The notes under the pieces are model-generated. The model saw only the letters and a list, made by a program, of their open reading frames with translations. It was not told the DNA's origin and did no database searches. A DNA stretch of 64,000 nucleotides from Helicobacter sp. MIT 05-5293. GTDB lineage: Bacteria; Campylobacterota; Campylobacteria; Campylobacterales; Helicobacteraceae. Of the stretch, positions 1 to 8,304 are shown piece after piece. The stretch spans positions 744,001-808,000 of the forward strand of contig NZ_JROZ02000001.1 of the NCBI RefSeq assembly GCF_000765665.2. Direction: 5' to 3'. Made by a program: the position numbers and the translations under genes. Every line of letters begins with the position of its first letter. Position 1 is the first letter of the stretch.

Positions 1-117
1 AAGCCATTCAAATGCTGCAGATGCCATCACACTATCTCCTAGCCAATTTGGCAAACGCAAGAGAATCGTTTTAATAGAGGAATGCGAAGTGTCAGATAAG
101 TTTTGATTATGGCTCAT
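1..117 (-). CDS. waaF: Heptosyltransferase II, 5' end only (partial)
   Basis: Only the first 39 codons lie in the window; the gene runs off the left edge. WaaF transfers the second heptose from ADP-heptose to the LPS inner core at the inner face of the cytoplasmic membrane. The visible N-terminus contains the signature ILLRLPNWLGDSVMAS, which matches the glycosyltransferase family 9 opening (RLPNWLGD). Two ATG codons are in tandem; I choose the second (117) because the AAGGA at 127-123 is then 5 nt away instead of 2. It is divergent from hisS. The heptosyltransferase assignment is solid. The choice of WaaF over WaaC rests on the PNWLGD wording and is likely but not certain. Confidence 0.75.
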   Translation of the reverse strand, partial: MSHNQNLSDTSHSSIKTILLRLPNWLGDSVMASAAFEWL

Positions 118-155
118 CATATTCCTTGTTAGAGATTCTGTGATTGCTATTATTG

Positions 156-248
156 TATAATGAATATGTAAAAATCGATTATTCTAGGGATAAAAAGCTT
201 AAAAAATCACTTAAAAAGTGCAAAAATAAAGCATTTTTAGGGTAGAAT
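156..248 (+). promoter_or_regulatory. Candidate hisS promoter region (two possible -10 boxes)
   Basis: The waaF-hisS divergent gap is AT-rich. TATAAT stands at 156-161 and TAGAAT at 243-248. The second is 60 bases from the hisS start and is preceded by T-rich sequence of the kind seen instead of a -35 box in Helicobacter promoters. Which one is used cannot be told from sequence. Confidence 0.35.
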
Positions 249-309
249 TTCCATAATTTATTATTATTTTGCATTTAAATTTAATGTTTTTATCATAAGG
301 AGCGTATTG

Positions 310-1659
310 ATGTTGGTTACTCCCCGCACATTGAGTGGTTTTAAAGATCGACTTCCTAGAGAAGCTATTGCTAAAACTCATCTTTTGAATAAAATCAGTC
401 ATGTTTTTATGGATTTTGGATTTGTTCCTATTGAGACGCCGCATATGGAATATGCTGATGTGCTGATTAAACAAGGGAGTGATGAAATACAAAAAGAACT
501 TTATCGTTTCAAGGATCATGGTGGGCGAGATGTGGCGTTGCGTTTTGATCTTACCGTGCCTTTGGCGAGATTCATTTCACAGTACAAAAGTAAAGTGGAA
601 TTGCCCTTTAAACGTTATGCGATTGGGAATGTGTTTCGTGGTGAAAGGGCGCAAAGAGGGAGATATAGAGAATTTACACAATGCGATTTTGACTTTATTG
701 GGAGTGATAGTATCTCATGTGATGCGGAGATTCTGCAAGTCATTTATGCCTCATTGGTAGGGCTTGGGATTGATGAATTTACAATTTGGCTTAATCACAG
801 ACAGATTCTCAATGGTATTTGTCAGCATTTTGGCATCAATGATTCAAAAGATATTACTTCAACATTGCGTATTATTGATAAGCTTGATAAAATTGGGCAA
901 GAGGGTGTATTGCAAGAGCTTCAACAAGAGCTGGGATTAAGCTCTGAGCTAGCGCGTAATTTGCTTGCAAGCACTTCAATCAAGCAGCAAAGCGATAGCG
1001 AGACATTTTTCAAAGAAATCGCTTATATGGAAGAATGGAATGAATCTATTAAAAAAGGTATCGAAGATTTAAAGGCTCTCTATGAGATTCTGTCTTTTTT
1101 ACAAATGGATCAAGACACTTATCGGATCAATTTTTCTGTCGCAAGAGGGTTGGGGTATTATACAGGGATTGTGTATGAAACCACGCTCAACACTTTGAAA
1201 AATATTGGTAGTGTGTGTTCTGGTGGGCGATATGATGATCTCACAAGGACATTTTCCAAAGAAAAGATGAGTGGTGTGGGTGCTTCAATCGGTATTGATA
1301 GATTGTTGGCTGCTTTGGAAGAATTGCGTTTGCTTAAATGGAGGGCTTCAACTTCAGCAAGGGCATTAATCGTTTGTATGGATAAAGCATATATGCACTA
1401 TGCGCATTATCTTGCAGAATCTTTTAGAAGAAGCAAGATTCCTATTGAAGTCTATCCTGAAGTTACCAAACTTAAAAAGTCTTTTGGCTATGCGAATGCT
1501 AAGGGTCATGAGTTTGTGATTGTCATTGGAGAGACGGAATACCTTAGTAAAACTCTCACGATTAAAAATATGACTTCAGGAATGCAGATTGATAGCGTGA
1601 GTTTCCTCAAAGCTCTCACTTTGATGCAAGAAGAAAAAGAGGAGGAAATTAAAATATGA
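310..1659 (+). CDS. hisS: Histidyl-tRNA synthetase
   Basis: Class II aminoacyl-tRNA synthetase charging tRNA-His in the cytoplasm. The 449-residue product is slightly longer than the usual ~425. It shows the class II motif 2 region [13 protein letters not shown] at residues 110-122, the histidine-binding [11 protein letters not shown], and GGRYDDL followed by [11 protein letters not shown] (motif 3). The C-terminal anticodon-binding domain follows. I start at ATG 310, 7 nt after AAGGAG at 297-302; a TTG at 307 is in frame but too close to the ribosome site. The stop overlaps the pepF start (ATGA), so the two are translationally coupled. Confidence 0.97.
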   Translation: MLVTPRTLSGFKDRLPREAIAKTHLLNKISHVFMDFGFVPIETPHMEYADVLIKQGSDEIQKELYRFKDHGGRDVALRFDLTVPLARFISQYKSKVELPFKRYAIGNVFRGERAQRGRYREFTQCDFDFIGSDSISCDAEILQVIYASLVGLGIDEFTIWLNHRQILNGICQHFGINDSKDITSTLRIIDKLDKIGQEGVLQELQQELGLSSELARNLLASTSIKQQSDSETFFKEIAYMEEWNESIKKGIEDLKALYEILSFLQMDQDTYRINFSVARGLGYYTGIVYETTLNTLKNIGSVCSGGRYDDLTRTFSKEKMSGVGASIGIDRLLAALEELRLLKWRASTSARALIVCMDKAYMHYAHYLAESFRRSKIPIEVYPEVTKLKKSFGYANAKGHEFVIVIGETEYLSKTLTIKNMTSGMQIDSVSFLKALTLMQEEKEEEIKI

Positions 1660-3476
1660 GAAAAGTAGCCGTTACGCAAAATGAATGGGACTTAGGCGCA
1701 TTATTCAAAACACAAGAATCTTTAGATCGTTTTATCAGTGCAAACACGCGCCGTGCAAAACATTTTGCAAAGACTTATGAGGGGAAATTGCATACTTTTA
1801 AGCCTAAAGATTTTGGTGTGATTTTACGCGAATATGAGGCGATTTTAGAGGGATTTGGACGCGTGATGACTTATGCGTTTTTGCGTTTTGCTAAAGATAC
1901 TACACAGGGCGATTTTTATGCAAAATACGAGAATCTCACAAATCAATCTCAAAATCTGATTTTATTTTTTGAATTAGAATTTTGCAAATTGAATGAAAAG
2001 AAACGCGAAGATATTATAAAAAACGAACCACATTATGAGTTTTATCTCCAAAAGCTTATCGAAAACGATCAATATCAGCTTTCACTTGCTGAAGAAAAGG
2101 TTCTTCTCACGACTTCTCTTGTTGGTGTGGGTGCGTTTTCTCGACTTTTTGACGAACATTTGGCTCAAATGCGTTTTAAGGCGGTCAAAGAAGATTCTAA
2201 GCATAAAAGTGAGAAAGCAAAATCAAAAGCCTATATCAGCGAAGAGGAGATTCTAAGTCTTTTGCATCATTCTAAACGAAGTGTGAGAAAACAAGCGCAA
2301 GAATCTTTCAGTAAGGGATTGAAAAAATCTCGCCATTTATTGGGGTATATTTTAAATATGGTCAGAAAAGATTGTATGATTAATATGAAAATGAGAGGTT
2401 ATAAAAGCCCAGAATCTTTCCGACACATTCAGAATCAAGCGACACAAAAAAGCGTAGATAAACTCATTGAAGTCGTAAATGAACATTTTGGAATGGTGAG
2501 TGAATATTACAATATCAAACGCGATCTTTTGGGTTTAAAGAAGCTTAAAGATTATGATCGTTACGCACCTTTAGACACAAAGCCACAGAATCTTCCTTAT
2601 AATGAAGCCATCAATATGGTTTTGCAGGCTTTTGGGGATTTTGATCAACGTTTCAAAGATATTGCATTGAAAGGCTTGAGGAAAGGTTGGGTAGATTCTC
2701 ACCCAGCAGATTATAAGCGTGGCGGTGCTTTCAGTCATGGGAGTGTGCCTAGTGCGCACCCTTATGTGCTACTAAATTATACGCATTCGAGACGCGATGC
2801 TTTTACGATTGCTCATGAGTTTGGACACATGATCCATCAAGAGCTTTCTAAAAAACAAGGCTATTTAAATATGGACACACCTTTGACGACAGCTGAAACA
2901 GCATCAGTTTTTGCCGAAATGCTTTTATTTGACAAAATGAAAAAGACGCTTGAAAAGGACGAATTGATTGCCTTATATGCAGGGAAACTTGAGGATATTT
3001 ACTCGACAATGTTTCGTCAAGTCGTGATGACGAATTTTGAACGTAGGATTCATAGCACTGAAGAAGAACTCAAACCCGAAGCCTTTGATCGTATTTGGAA
3101 AGAAGAAAATGAACGAATGTTTGGAGATTCTCTGCAATTAACTAAGAATTATGAGGGCTGGTGGTGTTATATCCCTCATTTTATCCATTCGCCTTTTTAT
3201 TGCTATGCTTATAGTTATGGGCAATTGCTTGTTTTGGCATTATTTGGGTTGTATAAATCCCAAAAAACACAACGAAGCAAACAAAAATTTATCGATACTT
3301 ATGTTGAGTTTCTTTCTTTGGGTGGCAGTAAAAGCCCCAAAGAGCTTATTCGTAAGTTTGGATTCAATGTCGAGAGTGATAAGTTTTGGTTGATTGGTAT
3401 CGCAGAAGTGAGAAAAATGCTTGAAGAGTTTAAGGAGATTGTGAATGAGCAAAATTCTTACACATCAAAAACTTAA
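1656..3476 (+). CDS. pepF: Oligoendopeptidase F (M3 family metallopeptidase)
   Basis: Cytoplasmic zinc peptidase that cuts short oligopeptides. The 606-residue length is normal for PepF/M3B. The zinc-binding motif HEFGH is at about residues 387-391, and the third ligand is supplied by the downstream glutamate in [13 protein letters not shown]. The N-terminal half is the helical lid typical of the family. The start overlaps the hisS stop by 4 bases. The last 32 bases overlap the next gene, so hisS, pepF and the SspB-like gene probably form one transcript. Confidence 0.93.
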   Translation: MRKVAVTQNEWDLGALFKTQESLDRFISANTRRAKHFAKTYEGKLHTFKPKDFGVILREYEAILEGFGRVMTYAFLRFAKDTTQGDFYAKYENLTNQSQNLILFFELEFCKLNEKKREDIIKNEPHYEFYLQKLIENDQYQLSLAEEKVLLTTSLVGVGAFSRLFDEHLAQMRFKAVKEDSKHKSEKAKSKAYISEEEILSLLHHSKRSVRKQAQESFSKGLKKSRHLLGYILNMVRKDCMINMKMRGYKSPESFRHIQNQATQKSVDKLIEVVNEHFGMVSEYYNIKRDLLGLKKLKDYDRYAPLDTKPQNLPYNEAINMVLQAFGDFDQRFKDIALKGLRKGWVDSHPADYKRGGAFSHGSVPSAHPYVLLNYTHSRRDAFTIAHEFGHMIHQELSKKQGYLNMDTPLTTAETASVFAEMLLFDKMKKTLEKDELIALYAGKLEDIYSTMFRQVVMTNFERRIHSTEEELKPEAFDRIWKEENERMFGDSLQLTKNYEGWWCYIPHFIHSPFYCYAYSYGQLLVLALFGLYKSQKTQRSKQKFIDTYVEFLSLGGSKSPKELIRKFGFNVESDKFWLIGIAEVRKMLEEFKEIVNEQNSYTSKT

Positions 3477-3936
3477 GGCAATGATGGTTGCCCATGCAAA
3501 AGAAACATTGCAGTTTTTAGTGCAAGAGGGTATGAATTTTAGTGTTTTGTGTGAAGTTAATAAAATCAAATTTGCGCCTCCATTGCCTGATTATATCTTT
3601 GAAGATTTTGCAGAAATGACTATTTTTATTATGGCGGGATATACTTTTGAAAGTATTGAGTTACACAATGGAACTTTAGACTTTGAAGCAGGTTTTGGGA
3701 ACGAAAATATTGGGAGTTTTGTAAGTATTCCTTATGATGCAATTGTGCAAATTTTGTTTCAAGATGATGATTTGCTCCAAGAAATCCCTTTATTTACAAA
3801 TGTTACACAACCTAAACTTTACAGAATCCCCGAAGAAGAGATTCAGAAACTTTATGAAACTGAAAAAAAAGGATTGGAACAATCTTCGCTTGCTTTATCT
3901 TCAAATCCTGAAAATCAACGTTTTTTTAAAAAATAA
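3445..3936 (+). CDS. SspB-like protein, candidate ClpXP adaptor
   Basis: 163 residues. I read residues ~12-110 as an SspB-type fold. The opening helix [20 protein letters not shown] is followed by a strand, a short proline-rich turn (APPLP), EMTIFIMAG, and then LDFEAGFGNENIGSFVSIPYD, which lines up with the conserved phenylalanine/glycine-rich strands and the V-P-x-x-A segment of SspB. SspB delivers ssrA-tagged proteins to ClpXP. The charged C-terminal tail (residues ~118-163) resembles the flexible SspB tail, but I do not see a clear ClpX-binding LRVVK-type end. AAGGAG at 3431-3436 supports the ATG at 3445, inside the end of pepF. The family call is by eye and is inference; otherwise it is a conserved hypothetical. 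Confidence 0.5.
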   Translation: MSKILTHQKLKAMMVAHAKETLQFLVQEGMNFSVLCEVNKIKFAPPLPDYIFEDFAEMTIFIMAGYTFESIELHNGTLDFEAGFGNENIGSFVSIPYDAIVQILFQDDDLLQEIPLFTNVTQPKLYRIPEEEIQKLYETEKKGLEQSSLALSSNPENQRFFKK

Positions 3937-3997
3937 TTTACTTTTAAAAGGATTTTTTGATAAAATTGAGCAATTGGATTAATCGCGAGGAGGTATG

Positions 3998-4624
3998 ATG
4001 GATCGGCTCACATTAAATGTCTTTCGTTTTACGGCAGGTATAGATTATCTGCCTTATTATCAAAAATTATCTTTTTGCTTTCAAGATTCTCATTGTCTTG
4101 AAGATGTGCTTCAGTATATCCAAAAGGAGATTCGAGGTTTTGAATATGAACAAGACCGCCTTACATTGCGTTTGAATGGAATAGTTATTTTTGAGAATCT
4201 TCCCGTGATGGATTTGGTGCAGAGATTTGGTAATGAATGGGTTATTGAGCCTGTATCAATATATTATGCTAAAAAAGATTTGATACTTAATAAAAAAGCT
4301 ATTTGGAAACGTTATGAAACATTTTTTCAAGATGCTGATTTTCTCACAAAATCAGACAAAGAAGCCTTTGAAGACTATATGATGATTAATTTCATTACGC
4401 CAATGGACAATGAGCAGTATTATGGCGATGGATTTTTCCTTTATATTAAGTGGCTTTTATCTCGTTATCCGCAAAAATCAGAAGAGTTGCTCGAGATTCT
4501 CAAAGATAAAAAAGGTGGAATAATGAACTTTGTCAGTGTAGCAGAGTTTGCTTATCCTAAAGCAGAAAAAATTGATCAAGAAATATGGGATATGATACGA
4601 GAACGATTTGAACTCTACAATTAA
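3998..4624 (+). CDS. SdhB/FrdB-like protein lacking Fe-S cysteines
   Basis: 208 residues. The N-terminus reads like the beta-grasp ferredoxin domain of succinate dehydrogenase or fumarate reductase iron-sulfur subunits: LTLNVFRF, LPYYQK, then LRLNGIVI where SdhB has its NGKP segment, and WVIEPVS before a basic helix. The C-terminus (GIMNFVSVAEFAYPKAEKID) lines up with the SdhB stretch that carries C-x2-C-x2-C-x3-CPKGID, with every ligand position replaced; the CPK becomes YPK. The only cysteines (in LSFCFQDSHC) lie before the ligand region. AGGAGG at 3988-3993 favours the second of two ATGs. It is followed 9 bases later by an HdrB-like gene, the order seen for SdhB-SdhE/MfrB-MfrE pairs. Function is unknown; it is likely structural or regulatory and not redox-active. 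Confidence 0.5.
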   Translation: MDRLTLNVFRFTAGIDYLPYYQKLSFCFQDSHCLEDVLQYIQKEIRGFEYEQDRLTLRLNGIVIFENLPVMDLVQRFGNEWVIEPVSIYYAKKDLILNKKAIWKRYETFFQDADFLTKSDKEAFEDYMMINFITPMDNEQYYGDGFFLYIKWLLSRYPQKSEELLEILKDKKGGIMNFVSVAEFAYPKAEKIDQEIWDMIRERFELYN

Positions 4625-4633
4625 GGTTTGACA

Positions 4634-5455
4634 ATGAAATATATGATTTATGATGTTTACCATACAGATGAAAAAGCTAAAGCATTGCTTACAAGCTCTT
4701 ATGAACTTTTTAAGCAACTTAAGTTAGAAGTATTGCCTACACCTCAACCTTTTAAATACTATGGGGGATATTGGGCAAGAATGAGCGAACCAGGTGAGCT
4801 TATTTATGCAATGGGATATAATCTCGCATTTGCGGATAGTCAAGAGGCTATTTTGGTATTTTTAGAAGAAGATGCTTATGCAAATGCAGTGTATGCAAAG
4901 ACTCGCATTGAAGGAGATGTGCAAGTTATGCAGAATCTGCAAACTCATCTCGCACCTTTGGGATTAAAGTATGATAGCAAGGTGCAAATGGCTTATTTAC
5001 CTGATTTGTTAAATTCACTTGACTTTTTTCATCTTATCACAAGACGTTTTTCTGCATTTTCTTCGGTGATTCTCAAAGGTGGTTATCAAGGGCATTTGCC
5101 TAAAACAACCAATCACAGAATCTATGAGGCTATTCAATTGGAATGTATTGATACACCGCTTGCTCATCAATATTATACGCATTTATTGAGTATTAATCCC
5201 ACAAATGCTCTTTATAATGGTGCAAAACTCTTTTTTGATATGGCTGATTTGGGTGTAGATTTTATTTTGTCTTATTCGCTTTCACAATTTTATATGCTTG
5301 ATTCAAAAAGAAAGCAAATGTGTAAAGCCTATAATCGTGATGATATTGTTTTGCCTATTTTGTTTTTACCTCAAGTTTTACTTTTGGCTTTTGGAGTGCT
5401 GGAGCATCACCAACTTGGTTTTGTATATCATGAAAATAAGATAAGGATTTTTTAA
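4634..5455 (+). CDS. HdrB/SdhE-like CCG-domain protein lacking cysteine ligands
   Basis: 273 residues. The layout follows heterodisulfide reductase subunit B and SdhE/MfrE, which have two CCG domains that bind Fe-S clusters. The first CC-G motif position reads YYGG. The following C-x-G-C position falls in FLEEDAYANAVYAK. The YGCH position reads GGYQGHL, and the last motif, normally PCPxCQxxLD, reads SYSLSQFYMLD. The C-terminal LPILFLPQVLLLAFGV matches the family ending where a quinone- or membrane-facing helix sits. Only two cysteines remain, neither at a ligand position. I start at ATG 4634, 7 nt after AAGG; an in-frame TTG at 4628 is too close. Paired with the SdhB-like gene upstream. The homology is by eye. 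Confidence 0.5.
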   Translation: MKYMIYDVYHTDEKAKALLTSSYELFKQLKLEVLPTPQPFKYYGGYWARMSEPGELIYAMGYNLAFADSQEAILVFLEEDAYANAVYAKTRIEGDVQVMQNLQTHLAPLGLKYDSKVQMAYLPDLLNSLDFFHLITRRFSAFSSVILKGGYQGHLPKTTNHRIYEAIQLECIDTPLAHQYYTHLLSINPTNALYNGAKLFFDMADLGVDFILSYSLSQFYMLDSKRKQMCKAYNRDDIVLPILFLPQVLLLAFGVLEHHQLGFVYHENKIRIF

Positions 5456-5456
5456 T

Positions 5457-5768
5457 ATGCAACCTGCTTTTAAAGTTTTAGCTGCTGCGATTATTGGAGG
5501 AGTTTGGTATCATTTTGGTGGAGAAGATGCTTCAATGGCATTGGTATTCTTTTTTGTGATTTTAGGAGTATTGTTTGTAAAGCCTATACATTATCAAGAT
5601 CCTAAGAGGCGAGAAGAATATATGCAAAAGATGCGTGAAAGCAGAGAGCGTAAAATCGCACTCGAAAATGAACGCATTGAAGAGATTAGACGTCTTCGTA
5701 AGAGTGAGCGCGAACAAGAGGAAAAAATCAAAAGAGATTTTGAAAAGCGTATCAATAAACGAGTTTAG
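5457..5768 (+). CDS. Small membrane protein with charged coiled-coil tail
   Basis: 103 residues, not recognised. Two hydrophobic stretches (about residues 5-18 and 27-42, VFFFVILGVLFV) suggest two short membrane helices or a hairpin. From residue ~50 the chain is almost all charged (RRE, RERK, ENERIEE) with heptad spacing, so a cytoplasmic coiled coil is likely. It starts one base after the HdrB-like stop with AAGGA upstream, so it is co-transcribed and may anchor that pair to the membrane. That role is inference from position only. Confidence 0.6.
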   Translation: MQPAFKVLAAAIIGGVWYHFGGEDASMALVFFFVILGVLFVKPIHYQDPKRREEYMQKMRESRERKIALENERIEEIRRLRKSEREQEEKIKRDFEKRINKRV

Positions 5769-5789
5769 AAGAATGTAACGAATTTTTGC

Positions 5790-5795
5790 TACAAT
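5790..5795 (+). promoter_or_regulatory. Extended -10 promoter for the TerB-like gene
   Basis: TACAAT preceded by TTGC (a TGN extended -10) stands 33 bases before the ATG at 5829, after an AT-rich stretch. It suggests that the TerB-like gene has its own promoter in the 60-base gap. Confidence 0.45.
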
Positions 5796-5828
5796 TTAAG
5801 TAAGAAAATCAGAATAAGGATAGGATAT

Positions 5829-6728
5829 ATGGAAATTGTTTTATTAGCAATTGCGGGGGTAGTCATTTATCTCCTTTATAATACTTTACAAGAATATTTG
5901 AAAAATCCGCTTCATCAGATGCCTTCATTTGGTAAGAATAATAACACTGCCGAAGAGGTGATTAGCTTTCAGAATCCTTATGAAGAGATTGCTGCATTGG
6001 ATAAGGCAAAGGCAAGTGAGTTTGGTGTTTTGAGTGCGATTTTGGGCAAAGTGGTGTGGAGTGATGGACATATTTGTCCATTAGAGCAAAAACTTTTAGA
6101 TGAAATGATAGTTGATATGTCTGCTGAAAGTAAGAATCCTAAGCTTACACCAGAAGATATTCAAAATATCATTATGGAACAAAAAGATAATAACTCTATG
6201 TCGTTAGAATCTCTTTGCGATCGTTATACGCAACTTACAAAGGGTGAATATAAGAAGCGTCTTAAGGTTGTAGAGTTTTTGTTTGCACTAGCTTATGCTG
6301 ATGGTGTATTGTCTGAAGGCGAGCAAGAGTGTATTATTGATGTTGCAGCGTTATTTGAGATTTCCAATGAAGATTTTAATGCGCTTTATGAAAATTTTGA
6401 GAAAAATTTCGCCCAAGATTTGGAAATGAGTTTGGAAACAGCTAAAGAAATTTTTGAATATCATCAGGGTATGACTTTAGAAGATGTGAAGCAAACTTAC
6501 GATGAATTGATCAAAAAATCAAAACAAAATATTTTTGATTCTAAAAATATCAATAAAAGTTTTTGTGAATCTTCATTGCCCAAGATTCGGGAAATTGAGC
6601 AGGCATATAAGGTGCTTAAGGAGTTTTTAGAATCTCAAGATGCAAGTCAGCCTACTCAAGTGCAACAGGAAGAAAAGCATCAAGGTGATGTTGCATCTTC
6701 ACAATCAAGCAGAGGGTGGGATTTTTAG
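5829..6728 (+). CDS. Membrane-anchored TerB/DjlA-like protein
   Basis: 299 residues. An N-terminal membrane helix (residues ~2-18, VLLAIAGVVIYLLY) is followed by an acidic helical domain of TerB/DjlA type. It has two related halves: VWSDGHICPLEQKLLDEM near residues 75-92, then ALAYADGVLSEGEQECI near 155-172 (the D-G-x-x-x-x-E-x pattern). The C-terminus (MTLEDVKQTYDELIKKS, then IREIEQAYKVLKEF) follows helices II-IV of a J domain, but the HPD tripeptide needed to stimulate DnaK is absent. The gene may be a DjlA relative that has lost co-chaperone function. The tail is Gln/Ser-rich. Its stop codon overlaps the sigma-54-type site of the next gene. Confidence 0.6.
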   Translation: MEIVLLAIAGVVIYLLYNTLQEYLKNPLHQMPSFGKNNNTAEEVISFQNPYEEIAALDKAKASEFGVLSAILGKVVWSDGHICPLEQKLLDEMIVDMSAESKNPKLTPEDIQNIIMEQKDNNSMSLESLCDRYTQLTKGEYKKRLKVVEFLFALAYADGVLSEGEQECIIDVAALFEISNEDFNALYENFEKNFAQDLEMSLETAKEIFEYHQGMTLEDVKQTYDELIKKSKQNIFDSKNINKSFCESSLPKIREIEQAYKVLKEFLESQDASQPTQVQQEEKHQGDVASSQSSRGWDF

Positions 6729-6741
6729 GAATAAATCTTGC
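6727..6741 (+). promoter_or_regulatory. Sigma-54-type promoter
   Basis: AGGAATAAATCTTGC followed by TT: GG at 6728-6729 and GC at 6740-6741 with the 10-base spacing of -24/-12 promoters. It matches the GGAAT-N5-TTGCTT form used for middle flagellar genes in Campylobacterota. The expected start is about 12 bases downstream, roughly 30 bases before the ATG at 6781. It overlaps the stop codon of the upstream gene. Confidence 0.6.
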
Positions 6742-6780
6742 TTGTTTTGAAAGAAATTTACTTTATCAGGAGGAGCACAA

Positions 6781-7278
6781 ATGGATATTACTAAAATTAA
6801 TCAATCAGGTGTGCAAAATATGCTTTCTAACATTTACAATGTCGCTAATCAGCCGCAAAAAGCTCCTAATGAAAGCAATGAAAGTGAGCAAAAGATCAAT
6901 GGTGTAGATGGTCTTAATAATCAAGACAGATCGATTCAATCACTTCAGCATTTTGATATTACGCGACGCATTGATGATCGTTTTTCTCCATCAATCGAAT
7001 TGACAAAGGCTCGTGAGATTGGCGGACAGCTTGAGGGGGGATTCCGAGATAAAACTTCATTTGAGAATCTCGCTGATACTTTAAAAAATGAGAGCTTGAT
7101 CAATAATAATGAAAGAACAGCAATGGAATATCTTAAAAATAACTCTTCTAAATTAAGTTTTGATGAGTTTGAAAAAATCGCTGCTAATGATAATCATAGC
7201 AAAGAAATGAAAGGGCTTATTGATTCTGTAGTGAATAAAATGAAATTTGTTGATAGCGTCAATGGAGGTATTTTTTAA
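6781..7278 (+). CDS. Uncharacterised soluble protein behind a sigma-54-type promoter
   Basis: 165 residues, not recognised. No signal peptide or membrane segment. The first ~70 residues are Asn/Gln/Ser-rich and probably disordered, as in the export-signal region of flagellar type III substrates and chaperone partners. The last ~90 residues are helical and charged (ENLADTLKNESLINNNERTA). AGGAGG at 6769-6774 supports the ATG at 6781. The sigma-54-type site 40 bases upstream points to the flagellar middle-gene regulon, since sigma-54 in this group mainly serves flagella. A flagellar role is inference from the promoter; no family motif confirms it. Confidence 0.6.
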   Translation: MDITKINQSGVQNMLSNIYNVANQPQKAPNESNESEQKINGVDGLNNQDRSIQSLQHFDITRRIDDRFSPSIELTKAREIGGQLEGGFRDKTSFENLADTLKNESLINNNERTAMEYLKNNSSKLSFDEFEKIAANDNHSKEMKGLIDSVVNKMKFVDSVNGGIF

Positions 7279-7289
7279 TTCTATCGTTT

Positions 7290-7314
7290 CAAAGAATAGC
7301 TAGGCTATTCTTTG
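7290..7314. terminator. Bidirectional hairpin terminator
   Basis: CAAAGAATAGC and GCTATTCTTTG form a perfect 11-bp stem around the 3-base loop TAG. It lies between convergent genes, with A/T-rich sequence on both sides. The right arm includes the stop codon of the leftward gene. Confidence 0.7.
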
Positions 7315-7718
7315 TAGGTAAGAGTATTTCCGTTATAATCTTGCAATTTTGCACTTATATTTTCGATATAAAAAACTGCAAACTTCGTATCTAGTGCATT
7401 CTGAAATATTTTTTGAACACGAGGATATTTCGCTAGTAACGCTTCTTTAACATCTGTATGATTGACGATTCTTGCTTCTCCGCGAATGCGCAAAAGCATT
7501 ATATCGCTCGTGCTGATACATATTTCTACACCCGGAAATTGACTGATATGTTTATAAAGATTCTTATCACAAGAAGTGCCAAAATACAATTTATTATTGC
7601 AAACGATATGGGATTGCATAGGACGCACTCTTGGATTCCCACAAGTGCCTTTAGTTGCTAGATAAAAAGTCCCCGAATCAAGTATTTTTGAGATTTCATC
7701 AAGCGTGAGCATATCCAT
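7305..7718 (-). CDS. Pyridoxamine 5'-phosphate oxidase-family FMN-binding protein
   Basis: 137 residues, the size of single-domain split-barrel flavin proteins. The family pattern is visible: FYLATKGTCGNPRVRPMQ near the start, LYFGTSCDKNLYKHI where the FMN phosphate is bound, and VEICISTSDIMLLRIRGEARI. Such proteins bind FMN, F420 or heme and act as small oxidoreductases; the substrate is not evident. It is too short for true PdxH. It follows tpx on the same strand after a 9-base gap, so the two are probably co-transcribed as a small redox-defence unit. Confidence 0.75.
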   Translation of the reverse strand: MDMLTLDEISKILDSGTFYLATKGTCGNPRVRPMQSHIVCNNKLYFGTSCDKNLYKHISQFPGVEICISTSDIMLLRIRGEARIVNHTDVKEALLAKYPRVQKIFQNALDTKFAVFYIENISAKLQDYNGNTLTYKE

Positions 7719-7727
7719 TTCGTTTCC

Positions 7728-8225
7728 TTATTTGATTGCATTGAGCGCATTATCATAGTGAGGCTCATTAGTGATTTCCTCACATACTTCAGTATAGATC
7801 ACTTCACCTTGTGGATTGATAACAATCACAGAACGCGTTAGCAAACCTTTGAGGGGACCTGATTGTAAAAGCAAACCATAAGCTTTGCCAAAAGTTTTAT
7901 CCACAAAATCACTCAATACGACAAGATTCTCAATACCTTCAGTCGTGCAGAATCTTCCTTGAGCGAAAGGTAAATCCATGGAAACCACATAAACTTTAGC
8001 GTTACTAATCTTTGCTGCTTCTTGATTGAATCTTCGCGCTTGAGTCGCGCAAACACCTGTATCAAGGCTTGGGACAACATTAATAATTTGATATTCATCT
8101 TTTGCACCGCCTATGGTGATGCTGGACAGATCTTTTCCTACAAGTTCAACTACAGGTGCTTTATCACCGACTTTAATTGTATGAGCACTTAAAACGACAG
8201 GGTTGCCCTTAAACTTTACTGACAT
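7728..8225 (-). CDS. tpx: Thiol peroxidase
   Basis: Atypical 2-Cys peroxiredoxin reducing hydrogen peroxide and alkyl hydroperoxides with thioredoxin. 165 residues, the normal length. The peroxidatic cysteine is C59 in VPSLDTGVC and the resolving cysteine is C93 in QGRFCTTEG, matching the Tpx spacing. LLTRSVIVINPQGEV follows, as expected for the C-terminal half. It is divergent from the PIN-PhoH gene; a perfect inverted repeat lies in the shared gap and could serve as an operator for both. Confidence 0.95.
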   Translation of the reverse strand: MSVKFKGNPVVLSAHTIKVGDKAPVVELVGKDLSSITIGGAKDEYQIINVVPSLDTGVCATQARRFNQEAAKISNAKVYVVSMDLPFAQGRFCTTEGIENLVVLSDFVDKTFGKAYGLLLQSGPLKGLLTRSVIVINPQGEVIYTEVCEEITNEPHYDNALNAIK

Positions 8226-8264
8226 CTTAGAATCCTTTATTGCAATTTATGATTTTTATGTATT

Positions 8265-8296
8265 CTTTTGATAGAATGTCATTATTCTATCAAAAG
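8265..8296. promoter_or_regulatory. Perfect 13-bp inverted repeat between tpx and phoH
   Basis: CTTTTGATAGAAT at 8265-8277 and its exact complement at 8284-8296 flank a 6-base loop. The right arm covers most of the AAAAGG ribosome site (8292-8297) of the rightward gene. It could be a protein operator or an mRNA hairpin that hides the ribosome site. There is no U-tract, so it is not a standard terminator. Confidence 0.6.
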
Positions 8297-8304
8297 GGGG
8301 TTAA

